DNA from: Buchnera aphidicola (Melanaphis sacchari)
Lineage (GTDB): Bacteria > Pseudomonadota > Gammaproteobacteria > Enterobacterales > Enterobacteriaceae
Reading direction: 5' to 3'
DNA: 64,000 bases
Assembly (NCBI RefSeq): GCF_003096055.1
Contig: NZ_CP029161.1
Span: forward strand, 248,001 to 312,000
This document shows positions 10,302-19,002 of the stretch, one piece after another (positions within the stretch are counted from its first letter, which is position 1; each line of letters opens with the position of its first letter). The translations under genes and the position numbers were made by a program. The notes under the pieces are model-generated. The model was not told the DNA's origin. It saw only the letters and a list, made by a program, of their open reading frames with translations, and made no database searches.

Positions 10302-10979
10302 TTATTCTAAAATAGCACGAATTTGTGAAAGTTTTGTAGTTCCCATAGCACCTAAGTCAATAATAGGATCTCCAGAAGAAGTAATGATACTATTAACTAA
10401 AGCTGCGGTTAAAACTTGCGCAGGAACGTTTTTAGAAGCATTCATAGCAGTTACAGTAACATTATATTTTCCGGTTTCTGCGCTTTTTTTATTTAAATCC
10501 GTACCATCCCAAACAAATTTATATGTACCAGGTGTTAAATTTTTTATTTCTTTTGTATGTACAACATTTTTATTTTCATCTGTAATTTTTATCACTACTG
10601 AGTCTGCGTTTCCAAACAATTCTATACCAAACGGTGTATTAATGTCTTTTGTATGTATTATTTCTGGACGAGGTATCATTACATGATGTTTGATTAAAGA
10701 AGATACTTGAATATTTTGATTTTGATGAATTTTATACGAAAAATTTCCAACAGTATTATTTAATTTTTCAATTCCACTAGCTGTATTAATTTGAGCTAAT
10801 TGTGAAGTAAGTTCGCTATTTTTTATAGGATCTGTTGGATCTTGATTTTTAATTTGAGCAACTAGTAAACTTAAGAAATTTTTTTGTAAATTCAATGCAT
10901 TATAATTATCTTCTGAGGTATTAGTATTGTTTTCAAAAATATTATTGTTTATAGCAGGATTAATATTAATATCACTCAT
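10302..10979 (-). CDS. flgD: Hook-capping scaffold protein FlgD
   Basis: Cap required for hook polymerisation. The conserved block LQKNFLSLLVAQIKNQDPTDPIKNSELTSQLAQINTASGIEKLN (about residues 29-72) is the FlgD N-terminal signature. A FlgD Ig-like/tudor region follows, with FVWDGTDLNKKSAETGKYNVTVTA. Length is 225 residues against 231 in E. coli. It starts 6 bases after flgC and is probably in the same transcript. Confidence 0.97.
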   Translation of the reverse strand: MSDININPAINNNIFENNTNTSEDNYNALNLQKNFLSLLVAQIKNQDPTDPIKNSELTSQLAQINTASGIEKLNNTVGNFSYKIHQNQNIQVSSLIKHHVMIPRPEIIHTKDINTPFGIELFGNADSVVIKITDENKNVVHTKEIKNLTPGTYKFVWDGTDLNKKSAETGKYNVTVTAMNASKNVPAQVLTAALVNSIITSSGDPIIDLGAMGTTKLSQIRAILE

Positions 10980-10984
10980 ATTTT

Positions 10985-11395
10985 TTATTCTCCGATAGAT
11001 AATGTTTTCATTATCATTGATTTTGCTGTTTTTACCACTTCAATATTAGCTTGATAATTTCTAGAGGCTGTAATGTGATTTACCATTTCTGTAATTGGAT
11101 TAACATTAGATTTTAAAATGTATCCTTTTTTATTGGATAAAGGATTATCTGGATCGTATACAATTTGGGTGGGTTGAGGATTGTTTATTATAGAAGCAAC
11201 TTTTACACCTCCTACCATAGAATTTTTTACAGGATTGAATTTGAAAATTACTTGTTTTGCAAGATATGGATAAAATTTTCCATTTTTTTCTACGACGCTA
11301 TCTATATTAGCTAAATTGCTTGCAATAACATTTATTTTTTCTGATTGAGCCTGCATTGCTGAACCGGCTATTTCCAATATATTAAATAAAGACAT
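10985..11395 (-). CDS. flgC: Flagellar proximal rod protein FlgC
   Basis: Proximal rod subunit. It carries the rod motif (IAGSAMQAQSEKINVIASNLANIDS) at the N-terminus and the C-terminal helix (NPITEMVNHITASRNYQANIEVVKTAKSM). Its 136 residues match the family length. Three bases separate it from flgB upstream, and flgD follows after 5 bases. Confidence 0.97.
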   Translation of the reverse strand: MSLFNILEIAGSAMQAQSEKINVIASNLANIDSVVEKNGKFYPYLAKQVIFKFNPVKNSMVGGVKVASIINNPQPTQIVYDPDNPLSNKKGYILKSNVNPITEMVNHITASRNYQANIEVVKTAKSMIMKTLSIGE

Positions 11396-11398
11396 TTT

Positions 11399-11809
11399 TT
11401 ATCCTTTTAGTACGCGCATCATATTTTTGATTTCGTTTTTGAGATATATTATTTGTTCTTCATATTTTAAAGAGTTTTTTATAAATTCAATTCTTTCTCG
11501 ATTCATATCAACTGTATTGCCATTTGAGTTTATTTTTTTAGTATTTATAGGTTCAATTTTTAATTCTAATTTATTATCAATTTTAGAATCTAAATGATCA
11601 GGAGAAGTTTTTTTTAATGTAATTTTATGAATTTTTGTTTTTCTTTTTTTAAGTATTTTATTAATTTCATTTCTAAAATTAATATCTACTGCTTTATAGT
11701 TTGGTGTATCAGCATTAGCTATGTTTGATGAAATAATTTCTTGTTTTTTAGAAAAAATATTCAATAGACTTTGATTAAAGTCAAATAGTTTATTTATTTG
11801 GTTAAACAT
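11399..11809 (-). CDS. flgB: Flagellar proximal rod protein FlgB
   Basis: First gene of the flgBCDEFGHIJK run, encoding a proximal rod subunit. The N-terminal motif [32 protein letters not shown] is diagnostic. The C-terminus keeps [24 protein letters not shown]. Length (136) matches the family. The 257-bp region to the divergent flgA is where E. coli carries the flagellar class II promoters. Confidence 0.96.
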   Translation of the reverse strand: MFNQINKLFDFNQSLLNIFSKKQEIISSNIANADTPNYKAVDINFRNEINKILKKRKTKIHKITLKKTSPDHLDSKIDNKLELKIEPINTKKINSNGNTVDMNRERIEFIKNSLKYEEQIIYLKNEIKNMMRVLKG

Positions 11810-11986
11810 TTTTAATATCTACCATATTATAAATTGTTGTTTTTTTAATATAGATTCGATTAAATTATTTTAATTATATTACAATATTATTAATATTTTA
11901 ATTATTTGCATAAATAATGTATTTTTTAATTACATTATATATCTCTTAATTAATATACTTTTAATTATATTATATCTTTATTTCAG

Positions 11987-12004
11987 GTTGTATCAATATA
12001 CAAC
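11987..12004. promoter_or_regulatory. Small dyad in the flgA/flgB divergent promoter region
   Basis: GTTGTAT-CAAT-ATACAAC is a perfect 7-bp inverted repeat in otherwise A/T-only sequence, 62 bases before the flgA start. It occupies the region where E. coli has the FlhDC-controlled promoters. No binding protein can be named from the sequence. Confidence 0.35.
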
Positions 12005-12066
12005 TATTAAAAATGTACTTTTTAAAAAAATTATAAAATCTGATATTAATTTTTATAGGAATAAAA

Positions 12067-12732
12067 ATGAAATTAATAAAATTTTTTTTATTTATATTTT
12101 TTTTATTTTTTAAGTGTTTTTCGTTAGTTTATGCAAGTGATTTAACGAATCAGTTAATTCATTTCTTTCATAAAGAATATCATATTGAAGAAAAAAGTAT
12201 AAAAATACTAACATATATACCGTTTAAGAAAAATCAATTTTGTAAAAATCCTATTTTTTCCTTAATGGACAATGTTCATCGTTTTGGTTGGATTAATTTG
12301 GTGTTTATTTGTGGTTCTGAAAATAAATATTTAAAAGTTAAATTGCAAGTTAAAGGAAAATATGTCATAGCAAATAAAAAGATTATTCGTGGAACTAAAA
12401 TAAAAGAGTCTGATTTAAAAATAAAGATGGGTTTTTTAGACGCTTTGCCGAATGGTACTTATTTTAATATAAAGGATGCAATTAATAGAGTAAATAATCG
12501 TGATATTTTCCCATTTCAACCAATTACCTCATTTATAACTCATCCTTTGTGGTTAATTAAAGCAAATCAACAAGTAACTATTCGTATTAGTGGATTAAAT
12601 TTTGAAATTATTTCTATAGGAAAAGCTTTAGATAACGGATCTAATAGAGAAATAATACGTGTTCGAATGAATAATGGAAAAGTCATTAAAGGGATAGTTG
12701 ATTCAAATCGTGAGGTAATAATTATATCTTAG
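12067..12732 (+). CDS. flgA: P-ring assembly chaperone FlgA
   Basis: Periplasmic chaperone for FlgI polymerisation into the P-ring. A signal peptide is visible (KFFLFIFFLFFKCFSLVYAS, cleavage after about residue 24). The SAF/CpaB-like domain follows, with YVIANKKIIRGTKIKESDLKIK, and the C-terminus has VTIRISGLNFEIISIGKALDNG and IIRVRMNNGKVIKGIVDSNREV, typical of FlgA. Length is 221 residues against 219 in E. coli. It is divergent from flgB and followed by flgN after 70 bases; flgM, which lies between them in E. coli, is absent. Confidence 0.95.
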   Translation: MKLIKFFLFIFFLFFKCFSLVYASDLTNQLIHFFHKEYHIEEKSIKILTYIPFKKNQFCKNPIFSLMDNVHRFGWINLVFICGSENKYLKVKLQVKGKYVIANKKIIRGTKIKESDLKIKMGFLDALPNGTYFNIKDAINRVNNRDIFPFQPITSFITHPLWLIKANQQVTIRISGLNFEIISIGKALDNGSNREIIRVRMNNGKVIKGIVDSNREVIIIS

Positions 12733-12802
12733 TAAAAATATATTTTTTTAAAATAGTAAAAATTCTTTAGTTATATAAATTTTATTTTAAGTAAAATAAA
12801 CA

Positions 12803-13213
12803 ATGAGAAATAAAATGAAAAATTTATTGGTAAATTTAAGAATAATAAAAAATACGTTAATAATATTAGAAAATTTAATTAACAAAGAGTATATATGCTT
12901 GTTAGAATCTGAAACTGACATAAAAAAATTAAATTTAATCACAGAAGAAAAACATTTTTATTTAAAAAAATTTATTTATTTAAAAAAAAAACAATCTTCA
13001 TTGGAAGAAAAATATAATATTTCCCCACCTTATTTAAAATTTTTTAAAATGAATAATTACTGGAATTGGATTTTTAAAAAATCTTTATTTTTAAACAAAA
13101 TAAATTTAAAAAATAAGATTCTTTTAAATCAAAAATTCTATTTAAATCAGCGTTTTCTAAATATCTTAAAATCGCATAGAGAGAATCTTACTTTTGGTAT
13201 TTCGGAAATTTAG
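12803..13213 (+). CDS. flgN: Probable FlgN, export chaperone for hook-associated proteins
   Basis: The 136-residue product is very Lys/Asn/Leu-rich, and I assign it mainly by position: E. coli has flgA-flgM-flgN and FlgN has 138 residues. The all-helical pattern with an N-terminal LRIIKNTLIILENLINKEY and a later LNQRFLNILKSHRENLTFG fits FlgN, the FlgK/FlgL chaperone. The ATG at 12803 is used; an in-frame ATG lies four codons later. With flagellin absent in Buchnera, FlgK would be its only client encoded here. Function is inferred, not shown by catalytic residues. Confidence 0.75.
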   Translation: MRNKMKNLLVNLRIIKNTLIILENLINKEYICLLESETDIKKLNLITEEKHFYLKKFIYLKKKQSSLEEKYNISPPYLKFFKMNNYWNWIFKKSLFLNKINLKNKILLNQKFYLNQRFLNILKSHRENLTFGISEI

Positions 13214-13243
13214 AAAGTTAAATTTATATATCTTATAAAAAAT

Positions 13244-14317
13244 TTATTTTTCTTTTTTAAAACTTTCTTCATTAGTTTCAAGAGACCAATTTAAAGTTTT
13301 TCCCGCTAAAAAAGGTATTATTTTATTATTTCCTATATTAATTTGATTTAAATTTTTATAGGGTTTTTTTACTAAAGTAATGGTTTCTTGATTTATCGGT
13401 ATATTATAAAAATTAGGACCATTTTCAGAACAAAAAGATTGAAAATTTTTTAAAGCGTTCATTTCTTCAAAAATAGTTATATAACATAGTAGTGAAACAG
13501 GAGCATTAAATATTCCTGCGCATCCATTGCTAATTTTTTTTTGATAGAAATGAGGCGCTGTATCACTGCCTAAAAAAAAGTTTTTTTTTCCATTTGATAT
13601 AGCTTTTTTTAAAGCTATTTGATGTATATTTCTTTTTAATACAGGAAGGCAATAAAGATTTGGTTGAATACCTTTTATAAACATATCATTTCTATTACAC
13701 ATTAGATGATGTGGAGTAATAGTAGCAGAGAGATATAAAGAATTATGCTCTTCTACGTATGATACTGCTTCTTTGGTGGTAATATGCTCTAATGTTATTT
13801 TTAATTCTGGAAATTTTTTGCGTATTAAAATTAAAGTATCATCAATAAATTTTTTTTCTCTATCGTATATATCAATATTATTATCTATTTTTTCTCCATG
13901 GATTAGTAATGGCATTTTTATTTTTTCCATGAGTTCTAAAATATGATAAATTTCATTAATATTTTTTATTCCTTCTAAAGAATTAGTTGTAGCTCCATAA
14001 GGATATAACTTAGCTCCTATGAATATTTTTTTAGAAAAACCTATTTGTAAATCTTTTAAAGAAGTATTTTTAGTTAAATAGCAAACCATTAGTGGTTCAA
14101 AATTGCTGTCTAATTTTCTAGCATTTAAAATTCTTTTTTGATATGCAATTGACTTGGTGCAATTAGTAACAGGATTTTCAAGATTAGGCATTATTATAGC
14201 TCTTTTGTAGTATTTTTCAGTATATTGAATTACTTTTTTTAAAGTTTCTTTATCTCTTAAATGAACATGCCAATCATCAGGTTTTATAATAGTAATTTTT
14301 TTTATTTTTTTAAGCAT
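13244..14317 (-). CDS. pyrC: Dihydroorotase
   Basis: Cyclises carbamoyl aspartate to dihydroorotate in pyrimidine synthesis, in the cytosol. Metal ligands are visible: DWHVHLRD near residue 15, the carbamylated lysine in FIGAKLYPYGATTNS, histidines in LLIHGE and LEHITT, and GSDTAPH with the catalytic Asp. Length is 357 residues against 348 in E. coli. It is convergent with flgN and divergent from murJ. Only 30 bases separate it from flgN, with no clear terminator. Confidence 0.97.
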   Translation of the reverse strand: MLKKIKKITIIKPDDWHVHLRDKETLKKVIQYTEKYYKRAIIMPNLENPVTNCTKSIAYQKRILNARKLDSNFEPLMVCYLTKNTSLKDLQIGFSKKIFIGAKLYPYGATTNSLEGIKNINEIYHILELMEKIKMPLLIHGEKIDNNIDIYDREKKFIDDTLILIRKKFPELKITLEHITTKEAVSYVEEHNSLYLSATITPHHLMCNRNDMFIKGIQPNLYCLPVLKRNIHQIALKKAISNGKKNFFLGSDTAPHFYQKKISNGCAGIFNAPVSLLCYITIFEEMNALKNFQSFCSENGPNFYNIPINQETITLVKKPYKNLNQINIGNNKIIPFLAGKTLNWSLETNEESFKKEK

Positions 14318-14456
14318 TTTAGTGTTTTAATTTATACTTTAATATAGTGAATTTTAAAAATATTTTTAATATATAACATTTAAATATTATACTTTTTTTA
14401 CGTAAAATATTTATGAATCAGTGATATAATATTTTAACCTAATAATTTAATTGTAA

Positions 14457-16013
14457 ATGAATATTCTAAAGTCTTTACTATCATTAAGCATTATAACATT
14501 AACATCTCGTATTTTAGGTTTTATACGTGATCTTATGATTGCGCATATATTTGGCGCCTCAATTTTTACTGATGCTTTTTTTTTAGCTTTTAAAATTCCT
14601 AACTTATTACGTCAGTTTTTTTCTGAAGGAATTTTTTATCAATCATTTGTCCCTATTTTAATAGATTATAAAGTGAAAAAAAGAGAAATTGATATACAGA
14701 ATCTTATTGCATCTATTTCTGGTTTTATCATTTTTGTTTTATTTATTATAACAATATTCGGAATAATTTTTTCTTGTTTTTTAATTTCACTAAATGCTCC
14801 AGGATTTTTTAAATCACCAGAAAAATTAAAATTATCTTGTGTTTTATTAAAAATTATGTTTCCTTACGTTTTGCTTGTATCTTTATCGTCTTTATATTCT
14901 TCAATATTAAATAGTTGGAATTATTTTTCTATTCCTGCAATTTCTTCAATTTTATTAAATGCTAGTATTATTATATTTTCATTTTTTTTTCATTCATATT
15001 TTCACCCTTCTGTTATTATATTGGCTTGGTCAGTTATTATAGGTGGTTTTTTTCAACTATTTTACCAATTTCCGCATTTATATAAAATAAATATGTTAGT
15101 CATTCCTAAGATTAATTTTAGAAATACTGATCTTTTAAAATTTTTAAAAAAAATCGGTCCTTCTTTTTTGGGAGTTATAGCAAATCAAGTTTCTCTAGTT
15201 TGTAATACTATTTTCAGTTCTTTATTGATTTCTGGTTCAATATCCTGGATGTATTATGCCGATCGATTAATTGAATTTCCTATAGGAATGCTAGGTACTT
15301 CTTTAGGCACTATTTTATTTACATATTTATCTAAAAGTCGTTCAAAAGGTATTAAATTAGAACAAAAAAGATTGTTAATTTGGGGATTTCGTTTAAGTTT
15401 AATTTTATCGATACCAAGTTCTGTTGTTTTATTTATTTTAGCTAAACCATTAATTATTGTTTTATTTAAATATGGTAAATTTACAGACTTTGATGTTTTG
15501 ATGATTGCAAAAGCATTAAAATTATATTCTTTTGGATTAGTTTCATTTATTTTAGTAAAAATTTTAATTTCTATTTTTTATGCATATCAAGAAATTAATA
15601 TTCCAATGCGAATTTCTATTATAATTTCGTTACTTACGCAATTAATAAATCCTTTTTTAATCTTTTATTTTCAACATGCAGGACTTGCTTTATCTTTTAG
15701 TATATCAGGATGGATAAGTTTTTTTTTACTTTATAGAAAATTATCTCAAAAAAATATATTTTTTTTTAAATTTAACGATTTTATATTTTTTTGTCGTTTA
15801 TTATTTGCAACATTTATAATGATAATTTCTATAAATATTATGTTATATTTTGTTCCAGCATGGGATATTGGTTCTATTTTTGATAAAATAAAACGTTTAT
15901 TCAGTATATTATTTATTTCTGGAGCAGTATATTTAATCTCTTTATACAGTATGGGAATATATTTATTAGATTATTCCAATATTTCTTCTGTACATAATAA
16001 TACTAAAAGATAG
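14457..16013 (+). CDS. murJ: Lipid II flippase MurJ (MviN)
   Basis: Moves lipid II across the inner membrane for peptidoglycan synthesis. The N-terminus (SLSIITLTSRILGFIRDLMIA, then FGASIFTDAFFLAFKIPNLLRQFFSEG) is the MurJ signature. The Arg residues of the central cavity lie in these motifs. About fourteen hydrophobic segments span the 518 residues. Retention agrees with a cell that still builds a wall and septum (minCDE, ompA in the window). Confidence 0.97.
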   Translation: MNILKSLLSLSIITLTSRILGFIRDLMIAHIFGASIFTDAFFLAFKIPNLLRQFFSEGIFYQSFVPILIDYKVKKREIDIQNLIASISGFIIFVLFIITIFGIIFSCFLISLNAPGFFKSPEKLKLSCVLLKIMFPYVLLVSLSSLYSSILNSWNYFSIPAISSILLNASIIIFSFFFHSYFHPSVIILAWSVIIGGFFQLFYQFPHLYKINMLVIPKINFRNTDLLKFLKKIGPSFLGVIANQVSLVCNTIFSSLLISGSISWMYYADRLIEFPIGMLGTSLGTILFTYLSKSRSKGIKLEQKRLLIWGFRLSLILSIPSSVVLFILAKPLIIVLFKYGKFTDFDVLMIAKALKLYSFGLVSFILVKILISIFYAYQEINIPMRISIIISLLTQLINPFLIFYFQHAGLALSFSISGWISFFLLYRKLSQKNIFFFKFNDFIFFCRLLFATFIMIISINIMLYFVPAWDIGSIFDKIKRLFSILFISGAVYLISLYSMGIYLLDYSNISSVHNNTKR

Positions 16014-16175
16014 TGCTAAAAAAAATTTTATTTTTTTTGAAAGTAAATATAAATATTATAAAAACTAAATGAACTGATATATATTATTCATTTAATATTT
16101 ATTATATAATAAATATTGTTTTATTTTTTAGTATAAATTAAATAATATTTTAATCTATTTAAAACGGAGTTTTTG

Positions 16176-17219
16176 ATGAAAAAGAAAGTTTTTACTGTTT
16201 TTTTATTGCTAACTAGTTTAATTAGCAATGTTCAAGCGAAAGATAAAGATGATGATGGATGGTATTTTGGTACAAAAACAGGATGGTCGACTTTTAATCT
16301 CTTAACTTATAATAATAGTAATAATTCTATCACTAAAGAAGCTAAAGATAACAATGCAAATGCTCCTGTTTTTGGATTGTTTTTAGGTTACGATTTTAAT
16401 CCATATATTGGTTTAGAGATAGAAAATGATACAACTGGTTTTGTGCCTCATTTCTTATTTCAAAATAATAAAAAAAATATTCATGCTAATAGTTTGCAAA
16501 TATCTACAAAAATGTCATATCCAATAACAAATGATTTTAAAATTTATACCCGTTTAGGAAGTATGATGTTTTGGGATAACTTATCTTCTAAGGAAGATTT
16601 AAAAAATATTTTTACTAAAAAAAGTTCTTTGTTTCCTAATTTATCTTTAGGGGCGGAATATATTATAAATGATAAATTTATTACTAGACTAGATTACACT
16701 TGGAAGACTAGTATTGATAATATTATAAATTTATCAATGAAACCTTCTTTGGGTGATACAATGTTATCATTGGGATGGAAGTTTGGAGCATCTAATATTA
16801 ATGATATGTTTGCATCATATATTCCAGAAGCATTAAATAAACAATATGTTGCATTAAATGAAAATATTAATTTTCCATTTAATAGTACGGAAATAAAACC
16901 TGTAGCTTATGATAAGCTAAAAAAAATAGATAATGAAATAAAAAATATAAAATCAAAAAATATTTATATTATGCTTTCAGGCCATTCGGATCGAATAGGA
17001 AATAAAGAATATAATCAAAGATTATCTGAAGATCGTGCATATAGCATTAAAAATTATTTTACTTCGCATGGAATTTCTAATGATAAGATAACTGTTCAAG
17101 GTATGGGTAATGGTTATCCTTTAACTGATCAAGTATGTAAAGACATAGAAAACAGATCTTTACTAATTAGTTGCTTAGCACCTGATCGTCGTGTAGAGAT
17201 TGAAGTTTTAGCAGATTAA
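16176..17219 (+). CDS. ompA: Outer membrane protein A
   Basis: Outer-membrane beta-barrel anchored to peptidoglycan. The start is the ATG at 16176, six bases after a GGAG; a TTG one codon upstream is in frame but unlikely. The signal peptide ends at about VQAKD. An eight-strand barrel ([39 protein letters not shown]) is followed by the OmpA C-terminal domain with [15 protein letters not shown] [20 protein letters not shown] and the paired cysteines before and within [12 protein letters not shown]. Length is 347 residues against 346 in E. coli. The region upstream (16014-16175) is A/T-rich, without an obvious operator. Confidence 0.97.
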   Translation: MKKKVFTVFLLLTSLISNVQAKDKDDDGWYFGTKTGWSTFNLLTYNNSNNSITKEAKDNNANAPVFGLFLGYDFNPYIGLEIENDTTGFVPHFLFQNNKKNIHANSLQISTKMSYPITNDFKIYTRLGSMMFWDNLSSKEDLKNIFTKKSSLFPNLSLGAEYIINDKFITRLDYTWKTSIDNIINLSMKPSLGDTMLSLGWKFGASNINDMFASYIPEALNKQYVALNENINFPFNSTEIKPVAYDKLKKIDNEIKNIKSKNIYIMLSGHSDRIGNKEYNQRLSEDRAYSIKNYFTSHGISNDKITVQGMGNGYPLTDQVCKDIENRSLLISCLAPDRRVEIEVLAD

Positions 17220-17284
17220 TAATATTTTAATATAGTTAAAAAAATAATATTTAAATATTTTGTTGTTTATTCATTTTAATTTTT

Positions 17285-17369
17285 CGGAGAGAGAGAGATT
17301 CGAACTCTCGGACGATTTCTCATCGGCGGTTTTCAAGACCGCTGCCTTAAACCACTCGGCCACCTCTCC
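17285..17369 (-). tRNA. tRNA-Ser (anticodon UGA)
   Basis: Reading the minus strand, the sequence folds as a long-variable-arm tRNA. It has acceptor GGAGAGG paired with TCTCTCC, loop CTTGAAA holding anticodon TGA, a variable stem and a TTCGAAT T-loop. The discriminator is G, as for serine. No CCA is encoded; A follows on the minus strand. Confidence 0.95.
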
Positions 17370-17397
17370 AGAATTTAAAATAACATAATTTTATTTA

Positions 17398-17425
17398 ATT
17401 ATATAAAATATTTTACAATTCTAAA
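17398..17425 (-). promoter_or_regulatory. Candidate sigma-70 promoter of tRNA-Ser
   Basis: On the minus strand, TTTAGA and a consensus TATAAT are separated by 16 bases, and the -10 box lies about 28 bases before the tRNA 5' end. In DNA this A/T-rich a -10 match alone is weak evidence; the position relative to the tRNA adds support. Confidence 0.35.
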
Positions 17426-17518
17426 TCATTACATTACTAAATGTAAAGAAAATTTTTTATTATATCATTTAAATTTTATTAGATTATTTTAATTTAAATA
17501 TTTTAATAAAAATTTTAT

Positions 17519-17547
17519 TTGTAATTTTATTTTTTTTTTTCTATAAT
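17519..17547 (+). promoter_or_regulatory. Sigma-70 promoter of the tRNA-Cys/tRNA-Leu pair
   Basis: TTGTAA at 17519-17524 and a perfect TATAAT at 17542-17547 are separated by exactly 17 bases, and tRNA-Cys starts 17 bases after the -10 box. The spacer contains a run of eleven T (17530-17540). Confidence 0.6.
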
Positions 17548-17563
17548 GTACTATAAAGATTAA

Positions 17564-17634
17564 GGCGTGTTGACAGATTGGCTATGTAGCGGATTGCAAA
17601 TCCGTATAACCCGGTTCGATTCCGGGATACGCCT
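17564..17634 (+). tRNA. tRNA-Cys (anticodon GCA)
   Basis: Acceptor GGCGTGT pairs with ATACGCC, the anticodon stem encloses a loop with GCA (GGATTGCAAATCC), and the T-arm is CCGGGTTCGAT-like (CCGGTTCGATTCCGG). Discriminator U73 is the cysteine identity base. No CCA is encoded; tRNA-Leu follows after 16 bases, so the two are probably cotranscribed. Confidence 0.96.
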
Positions 17635-17650
17635 AAAAAAATATTTTAAA

Positions 17651-17735
17651 GCCCGGATGGTGAAATTGGTAAACACAAGGGACTTAAAATCCCTCGGCTT
17701 TTAAAGCTTTGCGGGTTCAAGTCCCGCTCCGGGTA
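17651..17735 (+). tRNA. tRNA-Leu (anticodon UAA)
   Basis: Acceptor GCCCGGA pairs with TCCGGGT, with discriminator A. The anticodon stem AGGGA/TCCCT encloses loop CTTAAAA (anticodon TAA). The long variable arm is CGGCTTTTAAAGCTTTG-like, and the T-arm is GCGGGTTCAAGTCCCGC. It closely matches E. coli tRNA-Leu(UAA), including the G1-U72 wobble pair. It ends 8 bases before the convergent rsmC stop. Confidence 0.96.
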
Positions 17736-17743
17736 AAAAAAAA

Positions 17744-18751
17744 TTATAAATTAGCTTGATAAACTTTATATTTATTTGTTCTACTTATGATAGAATACTT
17801 TTTAAAAAACTTTTTTAAATAAAAATCATAGTTTAAACAACTATTCGTGACAAATCTCAGTTCACCTTTTTTTTCTAAATAGTACACAGATTGAGTAATA
17901 ATTTTTTTTGTTATATTAAAATCTTTTTTTAAATCGTTATGCAGTGGTGGATTAGAAATAATTATGTTAAATTTTTTAAAAATATTTGAATAAAGATCAC
18001 TTAATATGATATTGGCACTTAATTGATTATATTTAAGCGTTTCTTTACTTGATATTAAAGCAGATTCTTTATTATCTGTCATTGTTAAATAAGAATTAAT
18101 TGAATTTTTTAATATAGATACTGATAACACTCCTGATCCGCATCCCATATCTAGTATTTTACCATAAATTTTTTTAGAAAAAGTAGATGCAAGTAATTTA
18201 CTCCCTTCATCTATTTTTTTATATCCAAAAACTCCTGGTAATGATTTTATAACTAAATTTTTCCAAACATGTGTGTTAAAAAAATCCTCTAATTTGAATT
18301 TTGGTTTTTTTAAAAGAACGCCCGAAAATAAAATAGAATGCTTCGCATTTTCTACCTTTTTTAAATTAATCCATTTTTTTAATATTTCTCCTGCACTTTT
18401 AATACCACTTGATTTTTTACCTATAATAAAAATTTTACTTCCAATTTTAAAAAATGATAGCAAATGAAATAATTGAAATCTTGCTTCATTTTTATTTTTA
18501 GGCCAATAATAAATCAATACCTCATATTCTTTAATAATTTTTTGAGAAATTAATAAATTTTTATATAAATGAATAATTTTTACTTTATTTGTATTTAGTT
18601 TTTTTTGATATGTCTGAAAATATATTATTTTTTTTGAAGCTAACAAATATTCAGGCAATTGATCTTGTATATTACCTGAAAAGAAAATTTTTTTTTCTTT
18701 TAGAATATCTTTATGACGTAGTATCAGTTGACTATCTTGAGAAAATAACAA
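17744..18751 (-). CDS. rsmC: 16S rRNA (guanine-1207-N2) methyltransferase RsmC
   Basis: Methylates G1207 of 16S rRNA using S-adenosylmethionine. The pseudo-catalytic N-terminal domain (SQDSQLILRHKDILK, LIYYWPKNKNEARFQL) precedes the Rossmann methyltransferase domain, with ILDMGCGSGVLSVSI and the catalytic NPPLHND (E. coli NPPFHDG). Length is 335 residues against 343. No ATG matches the family start: the frame opens at a TTG (first base 18751), preceded by AAGGA ten bases upstream, and an ATT one codon upstream would give E. coli numbering exactly. Confidence 0.94.
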   Translation of the reverse strand: MLFSQDSQLILRHKDILKEKKIFFSGNIQDQLPEYLLASKKIIYFQTYQKKLNTNKVKIIHLYKNLLISQKIIKEYEVLIYYWPKNKNEARFQLFHLLSFFKIGSKIFIIGKKSSGIKSAGEILKKWINLKKVENAKHSILFSGVLLKKPKFKLEDFFNTHVWKNLVIKSLPGVFGYKKIDEGSKLLASTFSKKIYGKILDMGCGSGVLSVSILKNSINSYLTMTDNKESALISSKETLKYNQLSANIILSDLYSNIFKKFNIIISNPPLHNDLKKDFNITKKIITQSVYYLEKKGELRFVTNSCLNYDFYLKKFFKKYSIISRTNKYKVYQANL

Positions 18752-18882
18752 AATTTTATTTTTCCTTATAAATTTATGTATTTTAATTTAGAGTTAAATA
18801 AAATTTTTTTAAAAAAATACATGTACTATAATATAGATAAATTAATTAAGTATTTATTATTTTTTTAAATAAAAATTGAATA

Positions 18883-18911
18883 TTGTTATCATATAATATT
18901 TATATTATAAT
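18883..18911 (+). promoter_or_regulatory. Candidate sigma-70 promoter of minCDE
   Basis: TTGTTA (18883-18888) and TATAAT (18906-18911) are separated by exactly 17 bases, 91 bases before the minC ATG. Other TATAAT-like sequences nearby lack a properly spaced -35 box. Confidence 0.45.
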
Positions 18912-19002
18912 TTAAAGATACACTCATAAATACCAATTTATATTTAATAAATTAGAATTTATATTTTATGTGCATATAAGTAAATATTATTGAGCAATAT
19001 AT

